From contig NC_136017.1 in assembly GCF_048128805.1 (NCBI RefSeq), forward strand, positions 4,773,805 through 4,837,804: a DNA stretch of 64,000 bases, written 5' to 3'. The notes under the pieces were generated by a model. It saw only the letters and a list, made by a program, of their open reading frames with translations. It searched no databases and had not been told where the DNA came from. The stretch is from Centroberyx gerrardi (lineage: Eukaryota > Chordata > Actinopteri > Beryciformes > Berycidae). Below, one piece after another: positions 1-11,700 of the stretch (the first letter of the stretch is position 1; each line of letters starts with the position of its first letter). Made by a program: the position numbers and the translations under genes.

Positions 1-629
1 TTAAAAAAAAACAGTTGAAAACACACTTTTCTAAGTTGGCATTTTCATAGAATCTAGAATTATTTTTTACCATAATTGTTTTTATCCTGCACTTAATTTA
101 GCTCTTTTATTGTTTCCTTGCTTGTTTTTTATTTGAGTTGCATGTCATGAATGAATGGTGCTATCTAAATAAAGTAAAGCTAATTATTATCATTAACACC
201 TTTCAACCTACAGTAAGAATTGAGTTACCTGGTATCCTCCAGGTGCATTATTTCTTTTTATTTTGCACCACTGGTGACTTTGTAAGACTAGGTGGATATT
301 TAATTTTGGTGTGAATCTTCATTTCCACATTTAAGCAACATGTTTAAACCTGCACCAACACACAAACGCTTAAACCTCACCTGCACAAACTGTTTCTCCT
401 CTTTCTGTGTTTCATCACCAGGGTTTTATCCCTTTATCTCTGTTCAGATAAATAAATTAAGCTAATGAGCGGGGAGCAGGGGGTTTCCTCCCAGCCTGTG
501 GACTGGACTCATTTTTCTAATGGGAAAAGCTAAGAGGTTAAGCTCCGTCTGCAGCATGTTTGTCCTGGGCCATATGGCTGTGGAAGATCCCTGTCTCTCT
601 CTCTTTATGTCCCTCCTCGGTGTGCTGGG

Positions 630-735
630 TGGGATAGCGGGTAGAGAGCCCGTCCTGTAAGTGAGGGGTCACAGGTTCGATCTCCGCAACAACCAATGCG
701 AAGTGTCCTTGAGCAAGGCACTAAACGCCTGCAAC
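630..735 (+). repeat. tRNA-derived SINE remnant
   Basis: It has an A-box-like segment (tagcgggtagagagcc) and a B-box-like segment (ggttcgatctcc) about 35 bp apart, followed by the teleost SINE body tccttgagcaaggcac. No cloverleaf can be formed, so this is a SINE copy and not a tRNA gene. Confidence 0.65.
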
Positions 736-839
736 TTAACATGTTTCAGTTTGACTTTTAGCTTGTTATTCTGCTGCTGTTTTGCTATTTTCCTAACCTT
801 TGAAATACTCTAACTCATATGATTGACCTAAAACCTGCC

Positions 840-1100
840 ACACAAATCCAGCTATTCTTACATATAACACTGATTGGCCAAAAGGAGGCACTATAAATAG
901 AGGTCAAAATTTTAAACTCAAATGTGATTTCTCAGACACCACTGGTCTGATTTTAACAAAACTCAGAGGGAGGGATGCATGTTGGCACTATGTTCTCCAA
1001 CTTCAAAATGCTTTAACTGCTACACTACTGGTCCGATTTTGATTAAACTTGTTACTGATTGGCCCAAGTGGTACCTGCATCATTTATGGGGCATGTTGAC
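840..1100. repeat. Dispersed repeat family (AGCGCC type), copy 1
   Basis: It shares the phrases 'gattggcca', 'ccactggtctgattt' and 'ctccaacttc' with copies at about 15440-15680 and 56830-57045. Those two also contain ttaattatagcg/ttaattacagcg followed by 'atcaggccaat' and 'ctccaagttt'. It is non-coding and its class is unknown. Confidence 0.5.
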
Positions 1101-1849
1101 TTATTTACTAGTAGAGTGAGCAGTCCACTCCCTGTAGTATTTTGTCATTTATTTAGGCAGTAGGAAGGCTGAGAGGGAGACAGTGGGCCAGCAGGGTCAT
1201 ATATAGATCCAGAGGTCACGGTTTTAACCATTACACCGTCACTGGGCTTATCCACTGTGCTTTTGGAAAAGCACTCAGTAAAGTACATTCTTGGTTTGTC
1301 AGAGAATAGGAATAATTAAAAAACTTGTCACTGAAGTAGTGTATAGAAGAATGTGTGAAGAATCGAACAAAATCTGTATATGTTTTACTTTTCTTATGTC
1401 AAGCTAAGTACGTTACTATATGCAAGAAAGCCACCCATACAAGTGAGACTTAACAAAAATCTACCATGAATCTTGTATGAATCTTGTAACTTATATGGGC
1501 TTTCACTATGAAAGCGGCAAATTTCACACTATTAAACTTAAATAATAGATAAATATATATTAACACAAAACATATACAAATCAGAGAAGGCAGACCTTAT
1601 CTAATTTTTATAAAATCCTGCAGTGCTGCTTGTGTTTCTGATCCGGTACCCACGGAAATGATTGAAGGCAGATTTGGCGAGCCTGGTGGGGCTTATTTCC
1701 TGGATTTCTTGGAGATTAGGCCTTTCAGTGCTTTGTTAGCTAGAGCCCGCTTAATCATGGTTTAGGAAATAACATCAGTGTACAGTTTTAACTCAAAACA
1801 GGGATCTCAACCCGGGCCGCTCAGCACGGTGATTCATATCTTCCCCTCT

Positions 1850-1950
1850 GCTGTTTATATTGTAGGCATTTAGCTGAATGTTGGTTGTTGTGGGGATCGA
1901 ACCTGATACCTCTCGGTTACGGGACGGTCTCTCTAACCATGAGGCTTATA
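1850..1950 (-). repeat. tRNA-derived SINE remnant, reverse
   Basis: The reverse complement contains ggttagagagaccgtcc and ggttcgatcccc, the same A/B-box pair as at 630. Related reverse copies lie at 19826-19930 and 31840-31975. Confidence 0.6.
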
Positions 1951-2605
1951 GTGCACAGGAGATAAGTGTGAGGAAATAATGAGTGTCTGTGTACTCCAAT
2001 ATAGGAATATTACAGGAAAACAGTAATATTGTTATTCTGTAGTCAATGGTGTAAAAATTAATGATAAATCTGCAATTCAAGGTCTGGAAAAGTATTTTAC
2101 TTTTTACTTTTAGTGAATAGTATTACTGAATAATGGCCTACTACCTAATTTCAAAATAAAGTTCATTTTATCTTTATGTTAATACAGACTTGGGCTGTTA
2201 TTTGGGGGTTATTTCACCAAAATAACTGAGATAAAATCCATTATTCTCCATTAGAGATTGCTTAACATCCTTCTAGGTGTGAAAAAGGCAGAAAAATTCA
2301 CAGGTGATTTCACTGATTAGTTCTCGTTCTCTGGTTGAAGGGATGTAAATCAGTGAAATTAGCTGCTGTAGTGTTTGGTTGGAATGAAAACCTGCAGACT
2401 CTTGACACTCCATGGCACACGGTTGCAAATCCCTGCTTTAAAAAGGACAATAATTTTTTTTTTGTTATCCATCATTGTGTTTAGAGCAGGTGCCGCTTTC
2501 TTCACATTGTGTCTACGTCGCTTTGAAACAAAACTCTTCAATTACCGTTTGATGCCGATGTATCTTCCTCCTCCCTCCTCCTTTTCCTCCTCATTTGCCG
2601 CTCAG

Positions 2606-2710
2606 GAAGGGGAAAATGGTTGACATCGTATCGCCCCGCACAATGCCGTCAGAAAATGAGGTTCATGTGGCCAGGAGCTTTCTCACCAAGATTTTGCGAA
2701 GCTCTATGAG
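2606..2710 (+). CDS. shroom2: Probable alternative first exon of shroom2
   Basis: The ATG at 2616 has A at -3 and G at +4, a strong initiation context. It opens 31 codons plus two bases (AG) that end at a GT donor at 2711. The phase fits the exon at 3973, whose first base completes an Arg codon, so the read continues [16 protein letters not shown]. The peptide includes [15 protein letters not shown], which looks helical and basic. A long pyrimidine tract and CAG precede 2606, so an untranslated exon probably lies further upstream. If real, this start replaces the PDZ domain. It could instead be an internal cassette exon, since the frame stays open from 2606. The support is phase, Kozak context and coding look, not homology. 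Confidence 0.6.
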
Positions 2711-5700
2711 GTACAACGGGACGGAAATGTCGACCCCAGACCTTCCCCGTTTGGTGTTAGTGTTTGGTGTTAGTGTTTGGTGTTAGTGTTCGGTGTTTGG
2801 TGAACCCAAGTGCTCTTTAGTCATTGATTTCGTCCATCGTGCTCTGTGCTCCCCTGACCATTTCTCAGTGTTACCCTCAGTGTAGTTGTGCTCCTTATGT
2901 GAGGTTAGATGGTAAATCAGTAGTGTGTGTGTGTATCTTGAAGCTTATTCTAGTTGTACTTTGCAAGTTTGTGGTAGTTTTTTGTCCTAAATTTGATTCT
3001 GATCTTGTGTCATCCTGTTTGTTGGTTTTTGTCGTTGTTTTCAGTTCATGTGAGGTTTAACTTTAGTGCTTGTTTTCTAGTTTTCTAGTCTCTAGTTTCA
3101 TATTTTGTGCTGAATTGAGTTGTATAACTGAATAAATATGTACACTTCTTCTTCTTTCCAACATGCTTTCCAGGAAGAACCGCTTCAAGGGGTATGTGTG
3201 AGTGTGTATGAGGTGGATCGTACAGTAATTACACCACTGATTGATTGATCGATCGATTGACTGATTGATTGATAAGACACTGCAAAATCCAAATCAGTGT
3301 TTGTGTTGTGGTTTTGAGCAATGTCAGTATTCTGTTTTCTAGGAGGAATCTTTTCGGTATGGATGGTCTCGAAAAGTATGGGGAATGAATTTGATCATCT
3401 CCTATAATTCCAATATTTTCTCCAATACCAAATTTGATCTTCAGCTGAAAACATTGCTTTGGTTGTTTGGGTCGTTGTTTTTCTGGACAAACAACCCAAT
3501 CAACTGAAATATCATGTTTTTAACTAAAAAATATAAGGTCAAAGATTTAACAGATAATAGAATATAAAGAGTTTGTTGCACCTCCTCATCTTATTGCTTA
3601 AGTATGAATATTTATTTAAGGTCACATACCCTCATTCCTGGTTAATAATCACTGCACTGTAGAACTATGGGAACGGAAATTGTGCTCAAAGTGGGGTCCT
3701 TGAGGAAATTTTGGGGGTCCCCAACAACATGAGAACAATGTAGATTATTGCACAACGAAGAAATGTATGAATTAAGCCATATTTTGTATACGTGTCAACC
3801 TACAGTGGTACAATCCTATACTAAATCCTATCTAACCACCGAAAAATCTTCTCAGACAAGGGTCAGTTGGACAAAATCTTATTAAAACACCCTGCTATCG
3901 TGAATCTATAATGCTCCCCCAAATACTTCCTTGCTGTTCTGTAACATGTTTCCCTGCCTTTCTCCTCGACAGAAAGAATGATTCGGTCTCGCGGCCCCAC
4001 TCCTGGCACTCCTCCAAGCTGACAGAAGAGGAGTCAGAGCCCGCCGGGAGAGAGGCCACCCCAGCACCCGTCTGGCAGCCAAAACATGAAGCAAGGTGAG
4101 ACTCAGATCTTAGCTTAGCTAATCAACGGCTACTTTGAGAATTGCACTAGCTAATATCCTCTTTAGAATAGAAAAGAGCCTAGGTGATACCATGCTATAG
4201 TGGCTAGTAGAGTGGACAAACCTACAATGTTCATTTCCCGCAGTGTCTATTCTCAGAATCTAGATACATAATATGGAAACATTTTCACACATTTTAACAC
4301 ATTGAAGATCATCAATTCACGTTTTTTTTATCTGCCATTATTTACCAGGTCCAAAGAATTGTCCAGCCAAGGAGACCAGAGCAACCTGCATCAGCTATCC
4401 AGCCAGTTCAGCTCAGTGAATAACATGGAGAGAATGGAGCGTCCCTCTCATCCCTACCCACCAGGCCGCCTCTCCCCCACTAAATACACCAGTAGCACCG
4501 AACCTCTCTCTGGAGGAGGAGGCAAAAGAGAGTCCGGGTTCAGCTGTTTCTCCAGCGGCTCCAGCCCTCCTGCTCCTGACCCTTGCCTGTCTAATAGGAA
4601 GGGCACCAGTACTGAAAACATTTTCTTCAAGGGCCTGCAGAGCGAGGGGCACAGGCAGGGCGAGCGCCCCAGGTACCTCCAGCCGTCGCTGGGGAACGGA
4701 GGCTGGGAGGGGCCCCGGGCGGAGGAGCAGCCCGCCTCTCGGGTCCCTGGTGCAGGCAGGCCCAGCGTCGGCCCAGTGTGGCAGGTGCCAGAGAAGAAAA
4801 AGTCCCAGTCTCCTCCTCCTCCGCCTCCTCCCCTGCGTAGTGACAGTTTTGCCGCTACTAAGGTGTTCCCTTACCCTGAAGGGCCTGCTGGTCAAACAAA
4901 GAGCCATGGTAGAGCAGTGGATAGACTGAATGAAGCTAATGACCAGAATGCTCTCAAATCCCACCATACCATTCCCCACCAGGAGAAAAGCTCTGAGACC
5001 AGACGTAGCTTGAACCCCCTTCAAACCAAAGACTTCCTCCACCCCAGTGTGGCGGCCGACCACAACCACAACCAGCTGCACCCCAACAAACTCTTCTCTC
5101 TGTCCAGCAGCGATGTCAGACAGACCCAGTCTCATTTCGCCTATCTGCCCAACCACCAGAGGCAGTACAGTGACGAAAGCCCCTTCTACCTGCAGACCAG
5201 GTCGGCTCCTCCGACCAAGCCTCAGAGCGTGGGAAGCTACTATCGCAGCCTCCAGGATCTCCCCACCAACGCCTCCAGCCGCAAACAGGCAGTCAGGCAC
5301 TCTACGGCATCCATGACGGGCGCTGCAGTGAACCCAAACGTGGAGAATGGGGGCCACACCAGATACTACTGCATTGCAACCAAGCAGCCAGGCCAGGCAG
5401 CTGAGAACCAGGCCAGGCAGGGCAAGGCAGAGGGCCGCAGGGGGGAATCAGAGAAACCCCACTGGGTGAACAGCAGTGACCGAAGCTTCGTAAGTTCCCT
5501 GAGGACCAATAATAAGACAAAGTACTCTCTACCTCAGTCCCAGCTGCCTTATGTTGACAGTAAGGAGCGCAACGGCCATTCTCAGTTGGGGAACGGTCTA
5601 CTATACGAGCATCCGGCCTCTGAACTGTCTGCATCTGTTCAGAGCAGCAGCCCAGAGGACGGCACAAAGAGAGGCGAGGGACATTTGAATGACATCAAAA

Positions 5701-8700
5701 GACACTCCCCAACTCATCACAGTAATGATCATAAGGTCAGTCTTCCAAGGCACCAGGACCCATGGGTGCCCCAAGAAGACCACCGAATATCCCCGCTGAA
5801 GACGCCCCTGCTCCACTCTCTGACGCAAGAGAGTCGGAGCCTGGCTGAGAGGCAACCGGCCGCCAACAACTCCAGCAGCATTTCCACCCAGGATACAGGA
5901 GATGCCACGGCTACCAGCGCTGGAAAAGCGGGTCGGCGGAGCGACCGCTACGCCACCGCCCTCCGCAATGAGATCCAGCAGAAGCGCGCGCAGCTGCAGA
6001 AGAGCCGCAGCGCTGCCACCCTGACTTGCAGTGCTGAGGAAGAGGAGGCCGAGGAATGGAGGTCCATGGAGACCTCCATGTCTTCTGGTGGCTCCTTCTC
6101 TAACACCTACAAGGACCACCTGAAGGAGGCGCAGGCCAGGGTCCTCCAGGCCACCTCCTTCCAGAGACGAGACCTAGAACCCCTCGGAGCGGAGGCCCCG
6201 GCAGTAAAACCCTCCAACGGCCACCTCTCCCGCATCGGAGGCCGTAAGCGCTTCCCCCTGGCCAAGAGAATGCACTCGTTCTCAGAGCCGGACAAGATAG
6301 ACAAGGTGGGAGTGGAGGGGGAGCCTCACACAGGTTCCTTTGGAGAGCGGAGGAAGTTCTTTGAGGCCAAACCGGCCTTTTCCAGACCCATGCCCAAGCC
6401 CGGCCAACCAAGCTCGGGCTCAGACTTTGGTGAGGCAGGCAAGCCCAAAGTGAGAGCTCTCTCTGGAGAACCTCAGAAGGCTCACCCAGGCTCAGACCCC
6501 AACCACCTCAGCCCTGGGCATAAGCAGGTCTTGCTAGAGCAACAGCGGCTGGGGACCTTCGCTGAGTACCAGGCCACCTGGAGCAAACAGAGGAAGCCGT
6601 CGGAGGCAAAGACACAAGGGAGGTATCACTCAGCAGAGAACATCTTGGATGCAGACGCAGAGGAGAAAGCTGTCTGCATCCACGAAAGATCCAGATCTTC
6701 TCCCTCTGCAGACTTCTATGCACAGGTGAGCCCATGTGTATATTTATAGCTTAATACTGAATGATTAGAGAAGAGGATTACATTAGTTTTTCAGAAAAAT
6801 AGATTGCCATTTTGTTGTAATCGCAGCAGAATGACAAACGGCATACTGAGTCTTTTTGAGGTACCTATTTGACGAGACATTTGCTTCCAAAAAACATTTT
6901 GGATGAGCTTCTGTTGCATCTTTTAGTATTTTGCACTTTAAATTGAGCAGTATTCAAAGAAATATGAAGCAGTGACTATTTTTTCCCAAGATGGATGTGC
7001 AGAATATTGCGAAGAAACCCTGAACTTTTCCTTTCTTTTCCAGAGTATTCCTGAGCCTTGGAGAGACCCTGTTCATAACCCGTACATGGAGCTAAGACAG
7101 GGCCAACAGAGCAGTTACACTACCAGGTGAGATTAAGGTTTTGTTTATTTGCACATATAAACAATAAGCAGCAAAAATATAGTGTATGCACATCCAAAAA
7201 AAAGTAGACTACAGCTTCTAGGTAACTACACCATGAATCACCAAAGAGAAAGAAAAGAAAATACCTGCATACGGGAATGATGCTCCCTTAGTGTTATATA
7301 TAAAACATGAAGAAGAAGAAATCCAAATCATGCGGGTGAGACGATGAAATCCCAAGGGGCTTATAAAAACATCTCACTCCAAGAGAAAATAAACAAAATG
7401 GACAGTGGAATAAGCAAATTATCAAACTACCCCAACTCTTTACTGTTGAGTTATTTTGCTTTGAACACTCAGTAGCTATTTACCCAATGAAAGCGTCAGT
7501 TGCCTGTCAAACTGAAGGGTCGCAGGGGGAGTTTGGAGGTTAAAGAGTTTGTCCGGTAAAACAAAGGTCACAGGTTTGATCCCTGCACTTTTCCAATGTG
7601 TCCATCAACACCTACGTGTCCTTTAGCGAAACCCTGAACCCCTACCTGCTCACTCAGTTTGTACGTTGCTGTGGAACGTCAGCTAAATGCCTATGATGTT
7701 TAATGTAAATGTGGAATGTAGTCGGTTGGTGAGAGGTTGGTTTTCTGAGCAGAAAGAGAGCAGGTCTCAGTTTTCCTGGGCTGAAACGATATGATCTCTC
7801 TCTGTCATATTAGATCTCTTTCCAACATTGTCTCCTTTTGTTGGAGCTCATGTTGAGGCGAACGTTATCTCTAGGATGCTGTTATTCCCACTGACATACG
7901 TGGTAAACTACACCCCGATTTACATAAGTGTGTGCGTAATAAATGAGTTATGGCGGGTGGGGAGCGTATCACTTTGTCTTTGGGCCGGTGTTGAGTACTG
8001 CATGTGATCCTTTTCATGGTAAAATGGTGAAATTAATCCTAGAACAGCATTCGCCCCCTCTAAAGAGGAAATTCGAGCAACACTTTCAGCACTGAGAGCA
8101 AGAATTTCATTTCGGCATGCAGCATGCACTAATAAATCTTTGCTCTTGACAATACAAATGTTGCTCAAATTTCCTCTTTCCCAGTGTTACTTGCTTATTC
8201 CATGCACCTTGTTAGTAGGTGAAGTTGTGCCAGAATATCATCTCAACCATTTTAAACTCTCCACCAGTCACCAGCCAAACGTAAATTGTTGGTTGTGGCT
8301 ACTCTACTAGCCACTTTGGCAAGGAACCAACCATCATCTGGAGGCCCTAATTCTACTTGTCTGGTAAAATTGTGAAAGTGGCTGTTGAATTTTCAGATTT
8401 CTATGCCACTGTGGCGTATGGACAAAACAAAGTTAGTCTCCTGCCCTGGTTGTGCTTCTCAGATGATCAGTATTAAAGTGGCGATCCATGAGATTCTTGT
8501 GTTTTTGATTTAGTCTCCATCTTTGTTGCTCACTGCACTTCCCAGAGATCACCTGTCAATCAAACAGAGTGGGCGGAGCTTGGATTCCCTGATGATGAGG
8601 TTTGAGTTTCTGTAGGCGGCGCTCTTTTCTTCGTCTGTTCAGCCATGGTGGCTATCGCTGCTCATGCTAACTACCCAGTTCTTCTGTTTAACAAGCTGGA

Positions 8701-11700
8701 AACGTAAAACGCATCACTTTCTGTGTGACAGAGGATTTTTCCCAGGAAAGAGCTACCAGACATCAGGTGTTTAGAACAGACAATGGAAAAGCTTTCATGA
8801 ACTACATATAGGTTGGATCACTGTTGTGTGTGTTATATCAGTTGGAGATAGACAGCTACAAAACAGACATTTATTTATATGAAAATGTCACAGATCATTA
8901 CTTGAAGGCATCCTGGCTCTGTCTCTGGCTCAGGTGTAATCCAGTCTCTCTCTTTGGCTATCACACTCGTGGCTCAGGTTGCCCGGACTGTAACACACAC
9001 TCACTCTTACCCAGGCAACGCTCCCCTAAAGCCTCTTACCTAGTCAAGGCAATAGGCATGGTAGCCACTAACGGGGTCCAAATAACCCATCAACCAATAG
9101 GTTAGCGGAGAATAGCGGTGCTTTCACCACGTAAAAAGGTTTTATTAAACTTCATACATGAATGTCAAGGTGGAATCTTTTTTTTTCTTTTTTGGAAAAA
9201 GTGACATCTGTTCTTACAAAATGAATTAAATTAATCAGTTAAATAAATTAAGAGATTAATAGATGGTGTAAAATAATCTGAGGATTGAATCATCTGACCC
9301 TGAAGAAGACTTTGGTAGCCTCAACATGTAGTTCGCCGTAAGGATTTTAATGGGCCCTAATGAAATAAATGCTTTTTAACTCATCGCCCCTTGTGAGTGC
9401 CTTGGACTTTCTGATTTTTGGAGGTAATGGAGGTAATAAACATCCAAGAAACACTCCTTCACATTGTTTTTTTGGCAAGCATAGAATCGTCTGTGGTTTT
9501 TAAAATACTGACTAATGAATTTATAGTTTTGCCAAAATGGACTTTGAGAGTTGTGGAATAAAACCCTTTGATTTTTTTTACTGAAACCACCAACGTGACT
9601 GTGTTGGAATAACATGAAGCTGACTTGTTTTTCTACTTGGGGGAAACTTCTTAAGCAAGCTGTGGTTAGGTCGACCAGGAAAATCACTTCTGACCAAACT
9701 CCTGTTCTCTTTATGGAGTACGAGTTGATGCCACCAGGAAGAAGATATAAGCCGTCCAACTGCAAGCTGAACAACAAGCACTACATATGCAAAATGTGAA
9801 GGAGACTGCATGGGAGATAGTATGGAAACAACAGTGGAACTTGTGTTTTCTATGTATTTGTATGACTTTTAAAAAAAATTTATTTATATTGTTCCCAGCA
9901 AACAGAGAGTGACATGCAAGAGGCAGCCAAGTTCAACATCAACCCTAACAAACACAACATTTTCACAATGTCATAACACAGAAATCATATTAAACATCTT
10001 TGGAAACTGTTTTGAACTGATATCAGAAAGATATTTAGGTCCTGATTTCACAAAACGATGCAGGTAACGGCTACAGACGTTATATTTGCACAGGTTTTCA
10101 ACGTTGGAGCAGGCCTTAACTTCTATTCAATGTCAAAATGTTTGCTGGGTTGTCTTTTATGTCTGTACTGTGGGCAGCAGTGCTTTTTCCCCTCAGGGAC
10201 TAATGAAGTTTGTCTTTTTCTTATCCCTTCTCGTCTTGCAGGGGAAAGATAGAGAGCAGGGTGCGATACCAGCCGGGCCAGCCTGACCACTGCCCACAGC
10301 CGGCCCTGTTGGTTCCCAGGAGCGACACCCAGGGCAGGGATGGCCCGGTCCCAGGCCTCCCTGACCACAGAACCAAACCAGACGCTGCCAGCCCCTCCCA
10401 CACCACGCTCTCCCCGGGCCCTCCCAGCTACAGCCCCGGCCCTGCTTCCCAGCACCCGGCCCAGCCTCCCCAGACCAAGGGCCTCCTGCCGCCGCCCAGG
10501 CCCCATTTAGGCCCAGAAACCACATCCTCCTCCCAGGAATTCCTCCCTGGCGCCCAGGCAGAGCCGGCGGCGCTCCAGCCCCTGTCCGGCTCCGGCCCCC
10601 AGCCAGACACCCAGCGCCATGCGCCTGCTGCCCAGGGCTGCGGCTCCTCGGCGGGCCCCGCCCCGGCCGGCTCCCCTCGCCTCGGCAGGACGTCCGGACC
10701 AGACATGAGTAAAGGAGGTGCAGAAAGAGAGGAGTCTTCGTCCCCTCTCTCCTCCAGGACGATCGCTCTGCCCATTCCCTCGGCGGATAGAGTGCGCTCT
10801 CCCTCGCCGCAGTTCGCGCCCCTGAGGCTAACCGACAAGCCGCCGCCCGTGTCCGTGCAGGACGCCTCCCCGTCCAGGTAAGCAGCTTAGCCGAAGCACT
10901 TCAGGTCCGCTCTCTCTCTCTCCTCGCCTTACCTCCCCTCACCTATTACCCTCATCATTACGTAAGGCTTTTCCCTGCTGTACTAGTGGAAGAGGCTTTA
11001 AATAACAGCTTTAGCTTAGCTTTATTTATTTTAAGTGATAAACCATAGAAGCGGAATGATTTTAAAAAGACTCGATGAGAAAATACACAGAGAAAAGAGA
11101 GGAAAATGACTAATTTGTGCAGGTGAGATTATAAAAAACAAAAACAAAGAGGCTTATAGAAACATCAGACCTCAAACAGTACTTTGAGTGAGAGTGACAT
11201 CTCTGTTGTACTCAAAAAACAGAAAGCATGATGAAGGAATGAACTAGGAATTGGAGCTTATTCTACAGTTGCACTCACTGTAAGTCGCTCAGGATGAGGG
11301 TGTCGGCTACTATAAATGCCTAAAATGTAAAAACGTGAATGTGAAAAGGATGATCTGAGTTTGATTATGCTCCGATTGGAATCAAGTCTAAATTGATTTC
11401 ATCTGCTCCGCTCCGCTCTGCTCTGAACTGCATTGTAATTCTGTGTGTCGTGGATGTTGAGGCTGTAATTTTGTTAAACCCATATGGCTGCTATGACCTT
11501 TGGTTTCCATTGCAGCTCTACGATCCATCCTTTAATTAGAAACGGTCGACTCGGTGCGCTCTCTGTAGCGCGACAGCCTGTAGCTCCGGTGTTTATTAAA
11601 GAAAAAACCTTCTACCTTTTCTCCTAAGTTCTCATTTTCCTTACCCAGCACCTCCCTCTCTACTCTCTACTCCACTCTACTATTTATTCTTGGGACAGTA

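Larger units (their letters stand above)
1..2605. other. Upstream intron or flank of shroom2
   Basis: No coding exon is recognised here. The stretch holds SINE remnants (630-735, 1145-1290, 1850-1950), one copy of the AGCGCC-type dispersed repeat (840-1100) and a small inverted repeat (about 1424-1505). The rest is AT-rich sequence with nothing identifiable. It is presumably shroom2 intron between the off-window PDZ exons and 3973, and may contain a promoter for the exon ending at 2710. Confidence 0.5.
7127..10241. other. shroom2 intron, repeat-filled
   Basis: This 3.1-kb intron holds a SINE remnant (7535-7720), a copy of the gggaaattgcca-type repeat (about 8240-8480), a probable non-autonomous element (about 8465-9110, with 'aaagtggcgatccatgagat' near its left end) and a LINE-like coding scrap (9600-9790). 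Confidence 0.5.

Noticed and set aside
630-735. Candidate tRNA gene from A/B-box-like motifs
   Set aside because: No acceptor stem or cloverleaf forms, and the SINE body follows directly.
4413-5357. 314-codon open frame on the minus strand
   Set aside because: It lies wholly inside the large shroom2 exon. Its protein is low in complexity and family-free, and the sense strand gives a clear SHROOM2 match.
9376-9777. 133-codon minus-strand frame
   Set aside because: The plus strand of the same stretch shows a LINE-like motif, and the minus frame has no family resemblance.
10193-10838. Several long minus-strand frames
   Set aside because: They are shadows of a GC-rich proline-coding shroom2 exon, with no start context or homology.
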